Assembly (NCBI RefSeq): GCF_947488945.1
Contig: NZ_CANLBS010000003.1
Location: forward strand, 186,001 to 250,000
Length of the DNA: 64,000 bases
Direction: 5' to 3'
Source: an uncultured Streptomyces sp.
Lineage (GTDB): Bacteria; Actinomycetota; Actinomycetes; Streptomycetales; Streptomycetaceae
Within the stretch, counting starts at the first letter, position 1. Every line of letters begins with the position of its first letter. The translations under genes were made by a program, and so were the position numbers. Shown here in pieces: positions 1-9,404 of the stretch. The notes beneath the pieces were generated by a model that saw only the letters and a list, made by a program, of their open reading frames with translations, ran no database searches and had not been told where the DNA came from.

Positions 1-1045
1 GCGTGAGGGTGCGCTCCAGCACGCCGCCCTCACCCGGAGCGAGGCTGTCGAGGATGCGGTTGAGATCGTCCATCGAAGCGAACTCGACGACGATCTTGCC
101 CTTCTCCTTGCCGAGGTCGACCTTCACCCGGGTCTCGAAGCGGTCCGAGAGCCGCGAAGCGAGGTCACTCAGCGCGGGGGAGAGCCGGCGGCCGGCCCGC
201 GGCCCCTTCGGCTTCGTGGAGTTCGTGGGACGGGTGCCGAGAAGCGTCACGATCTCCTCGACGGCCCGCACCGACAGGCCCTCGGCGACGATCCGGTGTG
301 CCAGCCGGTCCTGCTCGTCGGAGTCGTCCACGGAGAGCAGCGCCCGCGCGTGGCCGGCCGAGATGACCCCGGCCGCCACCCGACGCTGCACCGGAGGCGA
401 GAGGCGCAGCAGGCGCAGCGTGTTGGAGACCTGCGGCCGCGAACGCCCGATGCGGTCCGCGAGCTGGTCATGCGTGCACTTGAAGTCCTTCAGCAGCTGG
501 TCGTACGCGGCGGCCTCCTCCAACGGGTTCAGCTGAGCCCGGTGAAGGTTCTCCAGCAGCGCGTCCAGCAGAAGCTTCTCGTCGTCCGTGTCCCGGACGA
601 TGGTGGGAATCCGGTCCAGCCCGGCCTCTCGGCACGCTCGCCACCGACGCTCACCCATGATGAGCTCGTAGCGGTCCTGGTCCACCTTGCGCACGACGAC
701 CGGCTGCAGCAGACCGACCTCCTTGATGGAGGTGACCAGCTCCGCCAGAGCGTCCTCGTCGAAGACCTCACGCGGCTGCCGCGGGTTCGGCGTGATCGAG
801 TCCAGCAGCAGCTCGGCGAAGTAGGCTCCGGCAGGCGCCGACTCGGCGACCGGCGTGGGCGTCACCGGAGAGCTGGGCTCCGGCACGACCGGGGAAGCGG
901 ACAGCGTGGTGACCTTGGCCGCTGCCACGCCCCGCTCGTTCGGCAGTACCGCGACCGAGCCGGCCGACGGTGTCTGCCTCTCCTGGGGAGCTGCGGGGAT
1001 CAGGGCTCCGAGCCCCCGCCCGAGTCCTCTACGACGCTCACTCAC
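1..1045 (-). CDS. parB: Chromosome partitioning protein ParB (3' end outside window)
   Basis: ParB-family CTPase/DNA-binding protein that loads at parS sites, spreads along DNA and organises the origin region for segregation. The GTG start at 1045 has a strong GGAGGGG ribosome site six bases upstream and overlaps the parA stop (GTGA). The N-terminus [16 protein letters not shown] is the usual ParA-interacting segment. A linker follows, then the ParB/Srx domain with [21 protein letters not shown] and the GERRWRA motif (CTP-binding, box II), then the helix-turn-helix ([21 protein letters not shown]), then part of the C-terminal dimerisation region. 348 codons lie in the window; the last residues and the stop are beyond the left edge. 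It is the second gene of a parAB operon. Identification is very secure. Confidence 0.97.
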   Translation of the reverse strand, partial: MSERRRGLGRGLGALIPAAPQERQTPSAGSVAVLPNERGVAAAKVTTLSASPVVPEPSSPVTPTPVAESAPAGAYFAELLLDSITPNPRQPREVFDEDALAELVTSIKEVGLLQPVVVRKVDQDRYELIMGERRWRACREAGLDRIPTIVRDTDDEKLLLDALLENLHRAQLNPLEEAAAYDQLLKDFKCTHDQLADRIGRSRPQVSNTLRLLRLSPPVQRRVAAGVISAGHARALLSVDDSDEQDRLAHRIVAEGLSVRAVEEIVTLLGTRPTNSTKPKGPRAGRRLSPALSDLASRLSDRFETRVKVDLGKEKGKIVVEFASMDDLNRILDSLAPGEGGVLERTLT

Positions 1046-2118
1046 TGGATCCCCTCCGTAATGCTCTGCCGCTTGTTCTGGTCGCCCGGACGGGCATGCT
1101 GAGGCTCGTAGTGCACGCCTACGCCCCTGAGGGCGATCTCGCGCGCCGCTTCCAGGTAGGAGAGCGAGCCGCTGGAGCCGGGGTCGTAGGTGAGCACCGT
1201 CTGGCCGTAGCTCGGCGCCTCCGAAATGCGCACCGAACGCGGGATGCTGGTGCGCAGCACCTCCTTGCCGAAGTGGGTCCGCACCTCCTCGGCCACCTGC
1301 GAAGCAAGCCGGGTCCTGCCGTCGTACATGGTCAGCAGGATGGTGGACACGTGAAGGTCGGGGTTCAGGTGCCCCCGGACCAGGTCCACGTTGCGCAGGA
1401 GCTGTCCCAGCCCTTCGAGCGCGTAGTACTCGCACTGGATCGGGATCAGCACTTCGGCACCGGCCACCATGGCGTTGACCGTCAGCAGCCCGAGGGAGGG
1501 CGGGCAGTCGATCAGGATGTAGTCCAAGGGCTGCTCGTACGCCTGGATCGCACGCTGCAGTCGGCTCTCCCGCGCCACCAGCGACACGAGCTCGATCTCC
1601 GCACCGGCGAGATCGATGGTCGCCGGGGCGCAGAAGAGACCTTCGACGTCCGGAACGGGCTGGACCACTTCTGAGAGCGGCATGCTCTCGACCAGGACGT
1701 CGTAGATCGAGGGAACCTCGGAGTGATGGTCGATCCCCAGCGCGGTGGACGCATTCCCCTGCGGGTCAAGATCGATCACCAGAACACGAGCACCGTGCAG
1801 CGCCAGGGAGGCGGCGAGATTGACCGTCGAGGTGGTCTTGCCCACGCCGCCCTTCTGGTTGGCGACCACCATGATCCGGGTCCGGTCAGGACGTGGCAGC
1901 CCTTCACCGGCGCGGCCGAGCGCTTCGACGGCCAGCTGTGCCGCGCGACCGATAGGGGTGTCGTCCATCGGCGGAGGTGTTTCACGTGAAACACCGTCCC
2001 CCGCAGACTCGGTTCGGGGACCGGGGACCGGATCGGTCATCGGTCCCGCGATGTTGGCGTCGGACCGCAAGGATTCACTCTCCTCGACTTCAGGCTCACA
2101 ATGAGCAGAGCCTGCCAT
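1042..2118 (-). CDS. parA: Chromosome partitioning ATPase ParA (Soj)
   Basis: ParA-type Walker ATPase that acts with ParB to position and segregate origins. With the start at 2118 it is 358 residues: a poorly conserved N-terminal extension of about 80 residues, the deviant Walker A KGGVGKTT at 89-96, the LDPQGN motif, and IDCPPSLG (Walker B region). The start is uncertain. The open frame extends to 2298, but codons upstream of 2118 overlap a parS site and look untranslated. ATG 2118 has only a weak purine stretch (GAAAG) before it, and ATGs at 2040 or 1968 are alternatives. A second parS lies inside the gene and is read as VSRET (residues 43-47). The stop overlaps the parB start, so the two are translationally coupled. 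Confidence 0.93.
   Translation of the reverse strand: MAGSAHCEPEVEESESLRSDANIAGPMTDPVPGPRTESAGDGVSRETPPPMDDTPIGRAAQLAVEALGRAGEGLPRPDRTRIMVVANQKGGVGKTTSTVNLAASLALHGARVLVIDLDPQGNASTALGIDHHSEVPSIYDVLVESMPLSEVVQPVPDVEGLFCAPATIDLAGAEIELVSLVARESRLQRAIQAYEQPLDYILIDCPPSLGLLTVNAMVAGAEVLIPIQCEYYALEGLGQLLRNVDLVRGHLNPDLHVSTILLTMYDGRTRLASQVAEEVRTHFGKEVLRTSIPRSVRISEAPSYGQTVLTYDPGSSGSLSYLEAAREIALRGVGVHYEPQHARPGDQNKRQSITEGIQ
1979..1992. promoter_or_regulatory. parS: parS centromere site inside parA
   Basis: Perfect 14-bp palindrome GTTTCACGTGAAAC, the ParB binding sequence; flanking T and A make it 16 bp. It sits within the 5' coding part of parA if the 2118 start is right. Confidence 0.95.
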
Positions 2119-2422
2119 GCTTTCGGGGTCGTGAACCAGCGAGGCCCGCTGTTCTGTGGATGAATCCGCACCTGTGGACAACTTCGTGACCCTTACGGGC
2201 TTGCGGTCGCGCGGCGTGGCTGCGGCACGGCCGCGGCCGATGATTCCCTGCAGCAGAGAGCGACGTTTCACGTGAAACACGATGCCCGTGCGGGACAACT
2301 ACCAGGCCACGACACTCCGCAGCAGTGACACACGCCCACTTTTCGGGACCATCGGGACACAAGCCCACAATGAGCGACTTATGCGGCGGGCCGCTGTGCG
2401 GGAGCCCGCCCTTCGTCATTCC
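2119..2422. promoter_or_regulatory. parA-rsmG intergenic region
   Basis: No gene is supported here. The stretch separates parA from rsmG on the same strand and should hold the parAB promoter. It contains a perfect parS (2265-2278) and a perfect reverse-strand DnaA box TGTGGACAA at 2173-2181, with a poorer one (TGTGGATGA) at 2155-2163. Both ParB and DnaA could therefore bind near the parA start. I could not identify a clear -10/-35 pair. Confidence 0.6.
2265..2278. promoter_or_regulatory. parS: parS centromere site upstream of parA
   Basis: Second perfect GTTTCACGTGAAAC, 286 bp from the first, in the parA upstream region. Confidence 0.95.
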
Positions 2423-3139
2423 TCAGCGACGCCGACGCGTCCGGCTCGTCCGTGCAGCCTTGGCTCGCTTTGCGGCGAACCTCACACCACCCGGGCTCTC
2501 CCCCACCACGACCCGGACCACAGTAGTGGTCGGATCGACCACGCCCTCACCGGCGTGCAGCACCTCGGTCTCGACCACGCCGAGCTTGCTCAGAGCGGCG
2601 CGCGCCCCGCTGATCTCCTCCTCGGCGGTGTCCCCCTTGAGAGCCAGCATTTCGCCATAGGGCCGGAGCAGTGGCACCCCCCATCCGGCCAGCCGGTCCA
2701 GCGGCGCCACCGCGCGCGCTGTCACCACGTGCACCGGCTGCAGCGAGCCCAACACCTCCTCGGCCCGCCCGCGGACCACGGTCACATGGTCCAGGCCGAG
2801 CAGCTCGACCACTTCCTGGAGGAAGTTGGTCCTCCGGAGCAGCGGTTCCAGCAGCGTGATCTTCAGGTCGGGCCGGACGAGCGCCAGCGGAATGCCGGGC
2901 AGTCCCGCCCCCGAGCCCACGTCGCAGACGGTGACCCCTTCCGGAACCACTTCGGAGAGGACCGCACAGTTCAGCAGATGACGCTCCCAGAGACGCGGCA
3001 CCTCACGGGGTCCGATCAGGCCGCGCTTGACCCCCGCGTCCGCGAGGAGCTCCGCGTACCGGACGGCCTCGGGGAAGTACTCACCGAAAACCGCCTTCGC
3101 CGATTCGGGGGCCTGAGGGAGCTCTGCTTCCTCCGTCAC
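2423..3139 (-). CDS. rsmG: 16S rRNA (guanine-N7) methyltransferase RsmG (GidB)
   Basis: Methylates N7 of G527 in 16S rRNA using S-adenosylmethionine; loss gives low-level streptomycin resistance and in Streptomyces can raise antibiotic output (family knowledge). 238 residues. The SAM-binding motif VCDVGSGAGLPGIPL lies at about 71-85, preceded by the substrate region with RLWERHLLN. The start was set at GTG 3139 because AAGGACGG lies just upstream and the protein then begins TEEAELP, matching relatives; the frame is open to 3163. It sits between khpB and parA on the same strand, a common actinobacterial order, but a hairpin at 3204-3233 separates it from khpB. The C-terminus is Arg/Lys-rich. 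Confidence 0.95.
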   Translation of the reverse strand: MTEEAELPQAPESAKAVFGEYFPEAVRYAELLADAGVKRGLIGPREVPRLWERHLLNCAVLSEVVPEGVTVCDVGSGAGLPGIPLALVRPDLKITLLEPLLRRTNFLQEVVELLGLDHVTVVRGRAEEVLGSLQPVHVVTARAVAPLDRLAGWGVPLLRPYGEMLALKGDTAEEEISGARAALSKLGVVETEVLHAGEGVVDPTTTVVRVVVGESPGGVRFAAKRAKAARTSRTRRRR

Positions 3140-3203
3140 GGGGACCGTCCTTCCGTACCGCACTCATGCACTGTGGATGGCTGACTTATCAGGCTGACAA
3201 AGA

Positions 3204-3233
3204 TCGGCCCCGCCTGCGAACAGACGGGGCCGA
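3204..3233 (-). terminator. Hairpin terminator after khpB
   Basis: Near-perfect inverted repeat: TCGGCCCCG-C-CTG, loop CGAA, CAG-A-CGGGGCCGA. It is 17 bases past the khpB stop, with no clear T-run, as is common in Streptomyces. Confidence 0.7.
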
Positions 3234-3249
3234 CAGTACGACGTTCCGG

Positions 3250-3759
3250 TCAGGCCGGAAGAACGACGACGAAGCGCTCCGGCTCCTCGCCCTCGGATTC
3301 ACTGCGAAGGCCGGCCGCCGCGATGGCGTCGTGGACGACCTTGCGTTCGAACGGGGTCATCGGGTCCATCTTCACCGGCTTGCCGGTGCTCTTCACCTCG
3401 TCGGCCGCCTTGGCGCCGAGGGCCGCGAGGACCTCGCGCTTCTTCGCCCGAAAGCCGCCGATGTCCAGCATGAGCCGACTGCGGTCGCCGGTCTCCCGGT
3501 GCACCGCGAGCCGCGTGAGCTCCTGAAGGGCTTCCAGTACCTCGCCGTCGCGCCCCACGAGCTTCTGCAGGTCACGCTCGGACTCACCGATGATCGACAC
3601 CGCGGCCCGGTCGGCCTCGACGTCCATGTCGATGTCGCCGTCGAGGTCGGCGATGTCCAGCAGACCCTCGAGGTAGTCGGCCGCGATCTCGCCCTCCTGC
3701 TCCAGGCTGGACATGGTGCCGGTGCCCTCGGCGGCCGCGGAGATGGTGCCTTCCGTCAC
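3250..3759 (-). CDS. khpB: KhpB/Jag-type RNA-binding protein (KH + R3H domains)
   Basis: 169-residue cytoplasmic RNA-binding protein of the Jag/KhpB family, usually encoded next to yidC and linked to control of cell elongation and division in other Gram-positives. An acidic N-terminal part (1-55) is followed by a KH-II-like domain with IGESERDLQKLVGRDGEVLEALQEL (about 56-82), then a C-terminal R3H domain with MTPFERKVVHDAI, where the R and H of R3H are present. The GTG start has AAGGAG eight bases upstream. Fifteen bases separate it from yidC, so the two are probably co-transcribed; a hairpin follows its stop. Confidence 0.93.
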   Translation of the reverse strand: MTEGTISAAAEGTGTMSSLEQEGEIAADYLEGLLDIADLDGDIDMDVEADRAAVSIIGESERDLQKLVGRDGEVLEALQELTRLAVHRETGDRSRLMLDIGGFRAKKREVLAALGAKAADEVKSTGKPVKMDPMTPFERKVVHDAIAAAGLRSESEGEEPERFVVVLPA

Positions 3760-3774
3760 GGAATGGACTCCTTC

Positions 3775-5043
3775 TTACTTCTTGGACGGGTGCTTGGGCC
3801 GCTGCTGGCCCTTGCGCTGTCCGGACTTGGCTTGGCGTGAGGAGCCCGACACGGGCTTGCCCGCCGGCTTGGAGGTGTCGTCCTTCTGAAGGTCGTGCTT
3901 CTGGGCAGCAGGCTTCTTCTGGAGCGACATCGGTTCGGATGCCTCGGCCTCTGCGGCGGCAGCATGGATGGCCGCCTGGCGCTGGGCCTTCGTCTGCCGC
4001 TTGGGCTGGTGACGCTTGGGAGCCACGCCGCCTTCGGCCTCCAGCACCGCGGCCTCGCTCTTCGCCACGGTCCCGTCCTCCTGGGCGGCGAGGCCCAGCT
4101 TGGAGAGCCCGTTGATGAACTTGCGCTCGATGTCGTTGCGGTCCGTGCCCTTGGCGTGGATCCGCTTCACGGTGTTGCGCCGCGACCTGCCCCGAACCTC
4201 TCCGTGGGAGGTGATGCTCTTGAGCAGCCGGCCGAGGTAAGCGTCCTGCGCCTTGCTGCCCGGGGTGGGGTTCTGGTTGATCACGTACATCTGCTGACCC
4301 ATGGTCCAGACGTTGGTGGTCAGCCAGTAGACGAGGACACCGACGGGGAAGTTGATGCCCATGACGGCGAAGATCACCGGGAAGATGTACATCAGCATCT
4401 TCTGCTGCTGCATGTACGGCGTCTTGACCGTCAGGTCGACGTTCTTCGTCATGAGCTGGCGCTGCGTGAAGAACTGCGAGGCCGACATCATCACGATCAT
4501 GACGGCGGTGACGACGCGGACGTCGGTCAGCGAGGCGCCGAGGGCCGCGACCTCACTGGGGCTGTTCATGAACTTCGCGGCCAGCGGAGCACCGAAGATG
4601 TGGGCCTGCCGGGCGCTGTCGAGCAGCGGCTGGTCGATGACGCCGATGGTCTTGCCCGAGGCGATCGCCGACAGCACGTGGTACAGGGCGAAGAAGAACG
4701 GCGACTGCGCCAGAATCGGCAGGCACGAGGAGAGCGGGTTGGTGCCCGTCTCCTTGTACAGCTTCATCATCTCTTCGGACTGACGCTGCTTGTCGTTCTT
4801 GTAGCGCTCCTGGATCGCCTTCATCTTCGGCTGGAGCACCTGCATGTTCCGGGTCGACTTGATCTGCTTCACGAAGAGCGGGATCAGGCAGATCCGGATC
4901 AGGACCACCAGAGACACGATGGACAGGCCCCAGGCCCAGCCCGTGTCATCGCCGAACAACGCCCCGTAGAGCTTGTGGAACTGGACGATGACCCACGAGA
5001 CGGGTGTGGTGATAAAGCTGAACAGACTGGCAATCGTGTCCAC
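3775..5043 (-). CDS. yidC: Membrane protein insertase YidC (OxaA type)
   Basis: Inserts and folds inner-membrane proteins, alone or with SecYEG. 422 residues. It has an N-terminal membrane helix, the conserved [12 protein letters not shown] segment with the positively charged groove residue, a cytoplasmic hairpin ([14 protein letters not shown]), and then the helices [50 protein letters not shown] and [15 protein letters not shown]. The C-terminal 150 residues are a long, basic, Lys/Gln/Ala-rich tail ([14 protein letters not shown] at the end), likely ribosome-contacting, as seen in actinobacterial YidC. It lies between yidD (three bases upstream) and khpB in one minus-strand operon. Confidence 0.96.
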   Translation of the reverse strand: MDTIASLFSFITTPVSWVIVQFHKLYGALFGDDTGWAWGLSIVSLVVLIRICLIPLFVKQIKSTRNMQVLQPKMKAIQERYKNDKQRQSEEMMKLYKETGTNPLSSCLPILAQSPFFFALYHVLSAIASGKTIGVIDQPLLDSARQAHIFGAPLAAKFMNSPSEVAALGASLTDVRVVTAVMIVMMSASQFFTQRQLMTKNVDLTVKTPYMQQQKMLMYIFPVIFAVMGINFPVGVLVYWLTTNVWTMGQQMYVINQNPTPGSKAQDAYLGRLLKSITSHGEVRGRSRRNTVKRIHAKGTDRNDIERKFINGLSKLGLAAQEDGTVAKSEAAVLEAEGGVAPKRHQPKRQTKAQRQAAIHAAAAEAEASEPMSLQKKPAAQKHDLQKDDTSKPAGKPVSGSSRQAKSGQRKGQQRPKHPSKK

Positions 5044-5046
5044 TAA

Positions 5047-5406
5047 TCAGGCTCCTTGAGCTTTGGGCGAGGTCTCAGCGGCCGGCAGGGAGGGTTCGGT
5101 GGCCTCTCCCCCGGGAAGAACTTCGTCGGCGGAGTCCCCGCCCTTGTCACCACGCAGCGCGTTGCGCAGCAGTTCGTGCCAGCGCGGGCGCTTGCGGGGA
5201 GGAACATGATCCACACCACCCGGTGACCATGGGTTGCAGCGCAGGATGCGCCACGCGGTCAGAGCGGTGCCCTTGATCGCGCCATGCCGGTCGATGGCCG
5301 TGAACCCGTAGTGGGAGCACGACGGGTAGTAGCGGCAGACTGGTCCCAGGAGAGGACTGATCGTCCACTGGTACAGCTTGATGAGAGCCAGCAGCGGGTA
5401 CTTCAT
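5047..5406 (-). CDS. yidD: Membrane protein insertion efficiency factor YidD
   Basis: 119-residue small protein that improves YidC-dependent insertion. The diagnostic segment [22 protein letters not shown] with its conserved cysteines is at about 13-34, followed by [17 protein letters not shown]. The C-terminal 45 residues are variable and acidic. Its ATG overlaps the last bases of rnpA (ATGA), so the two genes are translationally coupled. Confidence 0.95.
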   Translation of the reverse strand: MKYPLLALIKLYQWTISPLLGPVCRYYPSCSHYGFTAIDRHGAIKGTALTAWRILRCNPWSPGGVDHVPPRKRPRWHELLRNALRGDKGGDSADEVLPGGEATEPSLPAAETSPKAQGA

Positions 5407-5774
5407 CGCGCGCCCCCTCCGAGCAGCCGCTCCAGGGCGGCGTCCAGGTCTCGGGCCAGCTGTGCATGGTCGGCGTCACCCGATCCGGGCAACGCGCGTA
5501 CGACAACAAGGCTACCGGGGGGCAGCAGAGCCAGCCGGTCGCGGACCAGGTGGCGCAGCTTTCGCTTCACCGCCGTGCGAACGACGGCCCCGCCCACGGC
5601 CTTGCTGACGACGAAACCCGCACGTGGCGGGGGAAGGGTCTCCCCAGTCACGTGCGGGTCCGTTTCACCGCTGCGTAGATGGACGACGAGGAGAGGCCGA
5701 CCGGCCCTGCGTCCTCGTCGAACCGCGGTCGCGAAGTCCTCGCGCCGCCTCAGCCGATTCTCGGTAGGCAGCAC
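5403..5774 (-). CDS. rnpA: Ribonuclease P protein component
   Basis: Protein subunit of RNase P, which binds the catalytic RNA and helps mature tRNA 5' ends. 123 residues; begins [22 protein letters not shown]. The family signature for RNA binding is [16 protein letters not shown] (the RNR motif, here variant), at about 83-98. It starts with GTG 5774, 23 bases after the rpmH stop, and overlaps yidD; this is the standard rpmH-rnpA-yidD-yidC order. Confidence 0.96.
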   Translation of the reverse strand: MLPTENRLRRREDFATAVRRGRRAGRPLLVVHLRSGETDPHVTGETLPPPRAGFVVSKAVGGAVVRTAVKRKLRHLVRDRLALLPPGSLVVVRALPGSGDADHAQLARDLDAALERLLGGGAR

Positions 5775-5797
5775 GTCATGACCTGTTGATGATCAGA

Positions 5798-5935
5798 TCA
5801 GGCGGACAGGCTGCTGCGACCCTTGCCACGGCGGTTCGCGAGAATCGCGCGGCCGGCACGGGTACGCATACGCAGCCGGAAGCCGTGGGTCTTGGCGCGA
5901 CGACGGTTGTTCGGCTGGAAGGTGCGCTTGCTCAC
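5798..5935 (-). CDS. rpmH: 50S ribosomal protein L34
   Basis: 45-residue basic ribosomal protein, read directly from the reverse strand: begins [20 protein letters not shown] and ends [12 protein letters not shown] start, TGA stop. It is divergent from dnaA across a 380-bp region, the classic rpmH/dnaA arrangement. All L34 hallmark residues are present. Confidence 0.98.
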
Positions 5936-6155
5936 TCGGGGGCTCCAGAAATGATTCGTGTGTTGGCGGGACATCGCCTGGCTGTCACCGTGCGCCCACG
6001 AGGAACTCGCGTAAACGCCCTAGTGCACCGCTTCACAATCACAGATCGTGATCTTTGCCCATCGGAGGCAGGCGGCAGCAGCCATCGACAACTCGACCTG
6101 GTCACGGTACGCGCGGCTACGCCATCCGGTCAAACTCGGGCCGAGCGACCCCCCA

Positions 6156-6176
6156 TTGTGCACAGCCTGTGGACAA
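6156..6176. promoter_or_regulatory. Pair of DnaA boxes in dnaA promoter
   Basis: TTGTGCACA at 6156-6164 (one mismatch from the Streptomyces box TTGTCCACA) and a perfect box on the other strand at 6168-6176, three bases apart and inverted. They abut the putative -35, as expected for DnaA autorepression, which is known for Streptomyces dnaA. Confidence 0.85.
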
Positions 6177-6180
6177 CGAC

Positions 6181-6210
6181 TTGAACCGTGTGGGTCGCCC
6201 TGACTACCGT
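6181..6210 (+). promoter_or_regulatory. Putative dnaA promoter
   Basis: TTGAAC (6181-6186), an 18-base spacer and TACCGT (6205-6210), resembling a vegetative sigma-HrdB promoter; about 105 bases of leader precede the GTG start. The -10 is a moderate match only. Confidence 0.5.
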
Positions 6211-6316
6211 GGCTGAACTCCGGTTCCTTTCCTTCCCCCCTGCCGGGCCTCACCCGACCCGACCCATCCCGTCCCGAGAACCACACATTCGTGGGACATG
6301 CGAGAGAGCGTGCCTT

Positions 6317-8134
6317 GTGGCTGACGTACCTGCCGATCTTGCCGCAGTGTGGCCACGCGTGCTGGAGCAACTCCTCGGGGAGGGCCAGCAGGGCATCGAG
6401 CCGAAGGACAAGCAGTGGATCGAGCGCTGCCAGCCCCTCGCTCTCGTCGCCGACACCGCGCTGCTCGCCGTCCCCAACGAATGGGGCAAGCGCGTCCTGG
6501 AGGGCCGTCTCGCCCCTCTCATCAGCGAAGCGCTGACCCGGGAGTGCGGGCGTCCGATCCGGATCGCCATCACCGTCGACGACTCGGTGGGCGACGCGCC
6601 CACGCCGCCGGCTCCGCCGATGCACCAGTCCCACCAGCAGTCCCACCGCTATCAGGGGCCGCAGCGTGACGAGTCCCGCGACGACGGTTACGACTCCTAC
6701 GGGCGGCCCCAGGACGACGGGATGCCCGTCGCGCGTCCCGCCTATCCCGACTACCAGCGTCAGCGGCCCGAGCCGGGCGCGTGGCCGCGGACCCAGGACG
6801 ACCTGTCGTGGCAGCAGCCGCGCCACGGCGGCTACCAGGACCGCGAGCAGCCGGCCGATCCGTGGAACGAGCCGTACGGCGGGCGCCCCGCGTCCCCGCA
6901 GCACGACTACCGTTCGCAGCCGCCCGAGCACCAGGGGTACGAGCAGCAGCGCCAGGACCACCGCGACCCCCGCGACCACCGGGACCCGCGCGACCACCAG
7001 GGCCAGCAGTCCCAGCACCGGCCGGGCGGCCCGGGGCGTCCCGGCGGTGCGACCGGCCCGATGGGCGCCCAGCCGGCCCCGGCCGCGGGTCCGGGGGAGC
7101 CGCACGCCCGGCTGAATCCGAAGTACCTCTTCGACACCTTCGTGATCGGCGCCTCCAACCGGTTCGCGCACGCCGCCGCCGTCGCCGTGGCCGAGGCGCC
7201 CGCGAAGGCGTACAACCCCCTTTTCATCTACGGGGAGTCGGGGCTCGGCAAGACACACCTGCTGCACGCGATCGGGCACTACGCGCGGAGCCTCTACCCC
7301 GGCACCCGGGTGCGGTACGTGAGCTCGGAAGAGTTCACCAACGAGTTCATCAACTCGATCCGCGACGGCAAGGGCGACACCTTCCGCAAGCGGTACCGCG
7401 ACGTGGACATCCTGCTGGTCGACGACATCCAGTTCCTCGCGAGCAAGGAGTCGACGCAGGAGGAGTTCTTCCACACCTTCAACACGCTGCACAACGCCAA
7501 CAAGCAGATCGTGCTCTCCTCCGACCGGCCGCCCAAGCAACTGGTGACGCTGGAGGACCGGCTCCGCAACCGGTTCGAGTGGGGCCTGACCACCGATGTG
7601 CAGCCGCCCGAGCTGGAGACGCGGATCGCGATCCTGCGCAAGAAGGCGGTGCAGGAGCAGCTCAACGCTCCCCCGGAGGTGCTGGAGTTCATCGCGTCCC
7701 GCATCTCGCGCAACATCCGCGAGCTGGAGGGCGCGCTGATCCGGGTGACGGCGTTCGCCAGCCTCAACCGGCAGCCGGTGGATCTCGGCCTGACCGAGAT
7801 CGTGCTCAAGGACCTGATCCCCGGCGGGGAGGACTCCGCGCCCGAGATCACCGCGCCGGCGATCATGGCGGCGACGGCGGACTACTTCGGTCTGACGGTC
7901 GAGGATCTGTGCGGATCGTCTCGCAGCCGGGTGCTGGTGACGGCACGCCAGATCGCCATGTACCTCTGTCGCGAGCTGACGGATCTGTCGCTGCCCAAGA
8001 TCGGCGCGCAGTTCGGCGGGCGCGACCACACCACGGTGATGCACGCGGATCGCAAGATCCGCGCGCTGATGGCGGAGCGACGTTCCATCTACAACCAGGT
8101 CACCGAGCTGACCAACCGCATCAAGAACGGCTGA
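6317..8134 (+). CDS. dnaA: Chromosomal replication initiator DnaA
   Basis: AAA+ ATPase that binds DnaA boxes, opens oriC and starts replication. 605 residues from GTG 6317 (GAGAG about nine bases upstream; the frame is open back to 6188 but the N-terminus [19 protein letters not shown] is the conserved domain I). Domain I is 1-90. Domain II is an unusually long, low-complexity linker rich in Gln, Pro, Arg, Asp and His (about 95-255), typical of Streptomyces. Domain III has Walker [11 protein letters not shown] (about 306-315) and Walker [11 protein letters not shown]. Domain IV has the DnaA-box reading helix with [15 protein letters not shown] near 565-580. A long hairpin terminator follows at 8172. 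Confidence 0.98.
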   Translation: MADVPADLAAVWPRVLEQLLGEGQQGIEPKDKQWIERCQPLALVADTALLAVPNEWGKRVLEGRLAPLISEALTRECGRPIRIAITVDDSVGDAPTPPAPPMHQSHQQSHRYQGPQRDESRDDGYDSYGRPQDDGMPVARPAYPDYQRQRPEPGAWPRTQDDLSWQQPRHGGYQDREQPADPWNEPYGGRPASPQHDYRSQPPEHQGYEQQRQDHRDPRDHRDPRDHQGQQSQHRPGGPGRPGGATGPMGAQPAPAAGPGEPHARLNPKYLFDTFVIGASNRFAHAAAVAVAEAPAKAYNPLFIYGESGLGKTHLLHAIGHYARSLYPGTRVRYVSSEEFTNEFINSIRDGKGDTFRKRYRDVDILLVDDIQFLASKESTQEEFFHTFNTLHNANKQIVLSSDRPPKQLVTLEDRLRNRFEWGLTTDVQPPELETRIAILRKKAVQEQLNAPPEVLEFIASRISRNIRELEGALIRVTAFASLNRQPVDLGLTEIVLKDLIPGGEDSAPEITAPAIMAATADYFGLTVEDLCGSSRSRVLVTARQIAMYLCRELTDLSLPKIGAQFGGRDHTTVMHADRKIRALMAERRSIYNQVTELTNRIKNG

Positions 8135-8171
8135 CGGGCGGTACGGGCCCCGCGGCCCCGCTTCCCTGCAC

Positions 8172-8213
8172 CACAGCGCCCCGCACGGATTTCCGTCCCT
8201 GCGGGGCGCTGTG
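8172..8213 (+). terminator. dnaA terminator hairpin
   Basis: Perfect 14-bp outer stem (CACAGCGCCCCGCA with its complement at 8200-8213) enclosing a second 5-bp stem ACGGA-TT-TCCGT. It is 37 bases past the dnaA stop and has no T-run. Confidence 0.75.
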
Positions 8214-8650
8214 CCGTGGCGCCTGCGGCGTGAGGACGGCGACCGCGGTTATCCCGGGTCGTACCGGGCGCGAGACGGTTGTCCCCCTTGTCGTGGCGCC
8301 CGCCCCGTCCGTCGGCGGACACCCCGCCGCGGTGCCCGAAAGACGCACCCGGGTTCTCCGGCGACCGGGTACGGCTCGCCGTCCGGCACGCTCCGGTGCT
8401 GCCGGGAGAAGCGCGCGGGTGCTCCGGTGCCGCGCGAAGGGCGGGCGGGCGCTCCGCAGAACGGGCCGCGGTGCTCCTCAACGCCATCTCCCCGCGGGTG
8501 GGCCGACCCGAAAAGTGGTCCCGTTCGCTGTCCCCGGCCCTCTTCCGGCCCGCTTCCGACCGCCCGTCTGCTCCCGTCGCAGACCTCCCGGCGGCTCGGC
8601 GAGCGGCCGCACGGGCCCGCTCTGTTCGAATCTGAGCGAGGTAACGGGTC
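8214..8650. other. Left non-coding flank of oriC
   Basis: Between the dnaA terminator and the first DnaA box. Very GC-rich; only shadow reading frames; no gene, repeat or binding site recognised. Confidence 0.5.
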
Positions 8651-9223
8651 TTCTCCACAGATCCGGGAAGAATTTTCCTTCCACACCCTGGGGACCGATG
8701 AGTTGTCCATATTGTTTCCACAGGCTTTGCTGCCGATACTCCATCAGGCCAGGTCACATGGCTGGGGATTTGTGGTCAACCGTGATCCACAGCCTGTGGA
8801 CAAACTTTTCGTCCACAGGCGCTCCGGCATGTTGTCCACCGGCCGCCCACAGGATCGCTTCCGTTGTCCCCAGTCGGAGTTCGCTTCTCCACACCCCTGT
8901 CCACTGTTCGGCAACGCGACACTGCCCCTCACTGCCAAGAGTGAAAGGCGTCACACCAAGGAGCGCGCTTGGGCTGTGGGGAACCGGGGTAAAGCTGGGG
9001 ACAGCCCTGGGGAGAAGTACCCCCTGCCTGTGCATCGGGTGTGTAGAACTTTCCCGCGTCCACAGAAGCGGCCAGTTGTCCACTGGTTCCGCCCACAGGC
9101 ACGGTGGACAAAATATTGGGCCTGACCTGCGCAAACGGGGTTATCCACGGTTTCCACAAGGCCTACTACTACTGCCACTCAGAGTTAGCCAGGAATCCGC
9201 TTCGAAGTGGGTGCTGTGCACAA
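8651..9223. other. oriC: Chromosomal replication origin oriC
   Basis: Non-coding dnaA-dnaN spacer packed with matches to the Streptomyces DnaA box TTGTCCACA. Forward boxes start at 8651, 8703, 8714, 8783, 8809, 8832, 8843, 8864, 8885, 8898, 9056, 9076, 9089, 9141 and 9150. Reverse boxes are at 8771-8779, 8795-8803 (perfect), 8975-8983, 9103-9111 and 9215-9223 (near-palindromic). They form two groups, 8651-8906 and 8975-9223, with a box-poor gap of about 70 bp between them and a second sparse stretch (8984-9055). Roughly 20 boxes in two clusters agrees with the published Streptomyces oriC architecture. A small AT-rich patch (9108-9117) is the most obvious easily melted segment. Box quality varies; few are perfect. 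Confidence 0.96.
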
Positions 9224-9404
9224 CTCGCCTCCGGTGCGCTCCGGGCCTCTTCCAGCGATTTGACCCCGAGCAGCAACGAGTGTCGGTGCCGTACGTCAGA
9301 CTGGACCCCGGTGTCCGGCCCGGTCTCGGCCGACGGACCCCGACAAGACGACGAAGGCCAGCAGGGCCGGCACGGCGAGCGAGCAACAGCAGGAGGCGGT
9401 TCCG

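Larger units (their letters stand above)
5936..6316. promoter_or_regulatory. rpmH-dnaA divergent promoter region
   Basis: No gene is supported here. It must contain the leftward rpmH promoter and the rightward dnaA promoter. Two DnaA boxes (6156-6164 and 6168-6176) and a probable dnaA promoter (6181-6210) are visible; I found no clear rpmH promoter. Confidence 0.7.

Noticed and set aside
1348..1355. CACGTGAA, the core of parS, inside parA
   Set aside because: Flanking bases do not extend the palindrome; only eight bases match, so not called as parS.
6020..8044. A 674-codon open frame antisense to dnaA
   Set aside because: Generated by the low-complexity domain II and GC bias; no homology seen.
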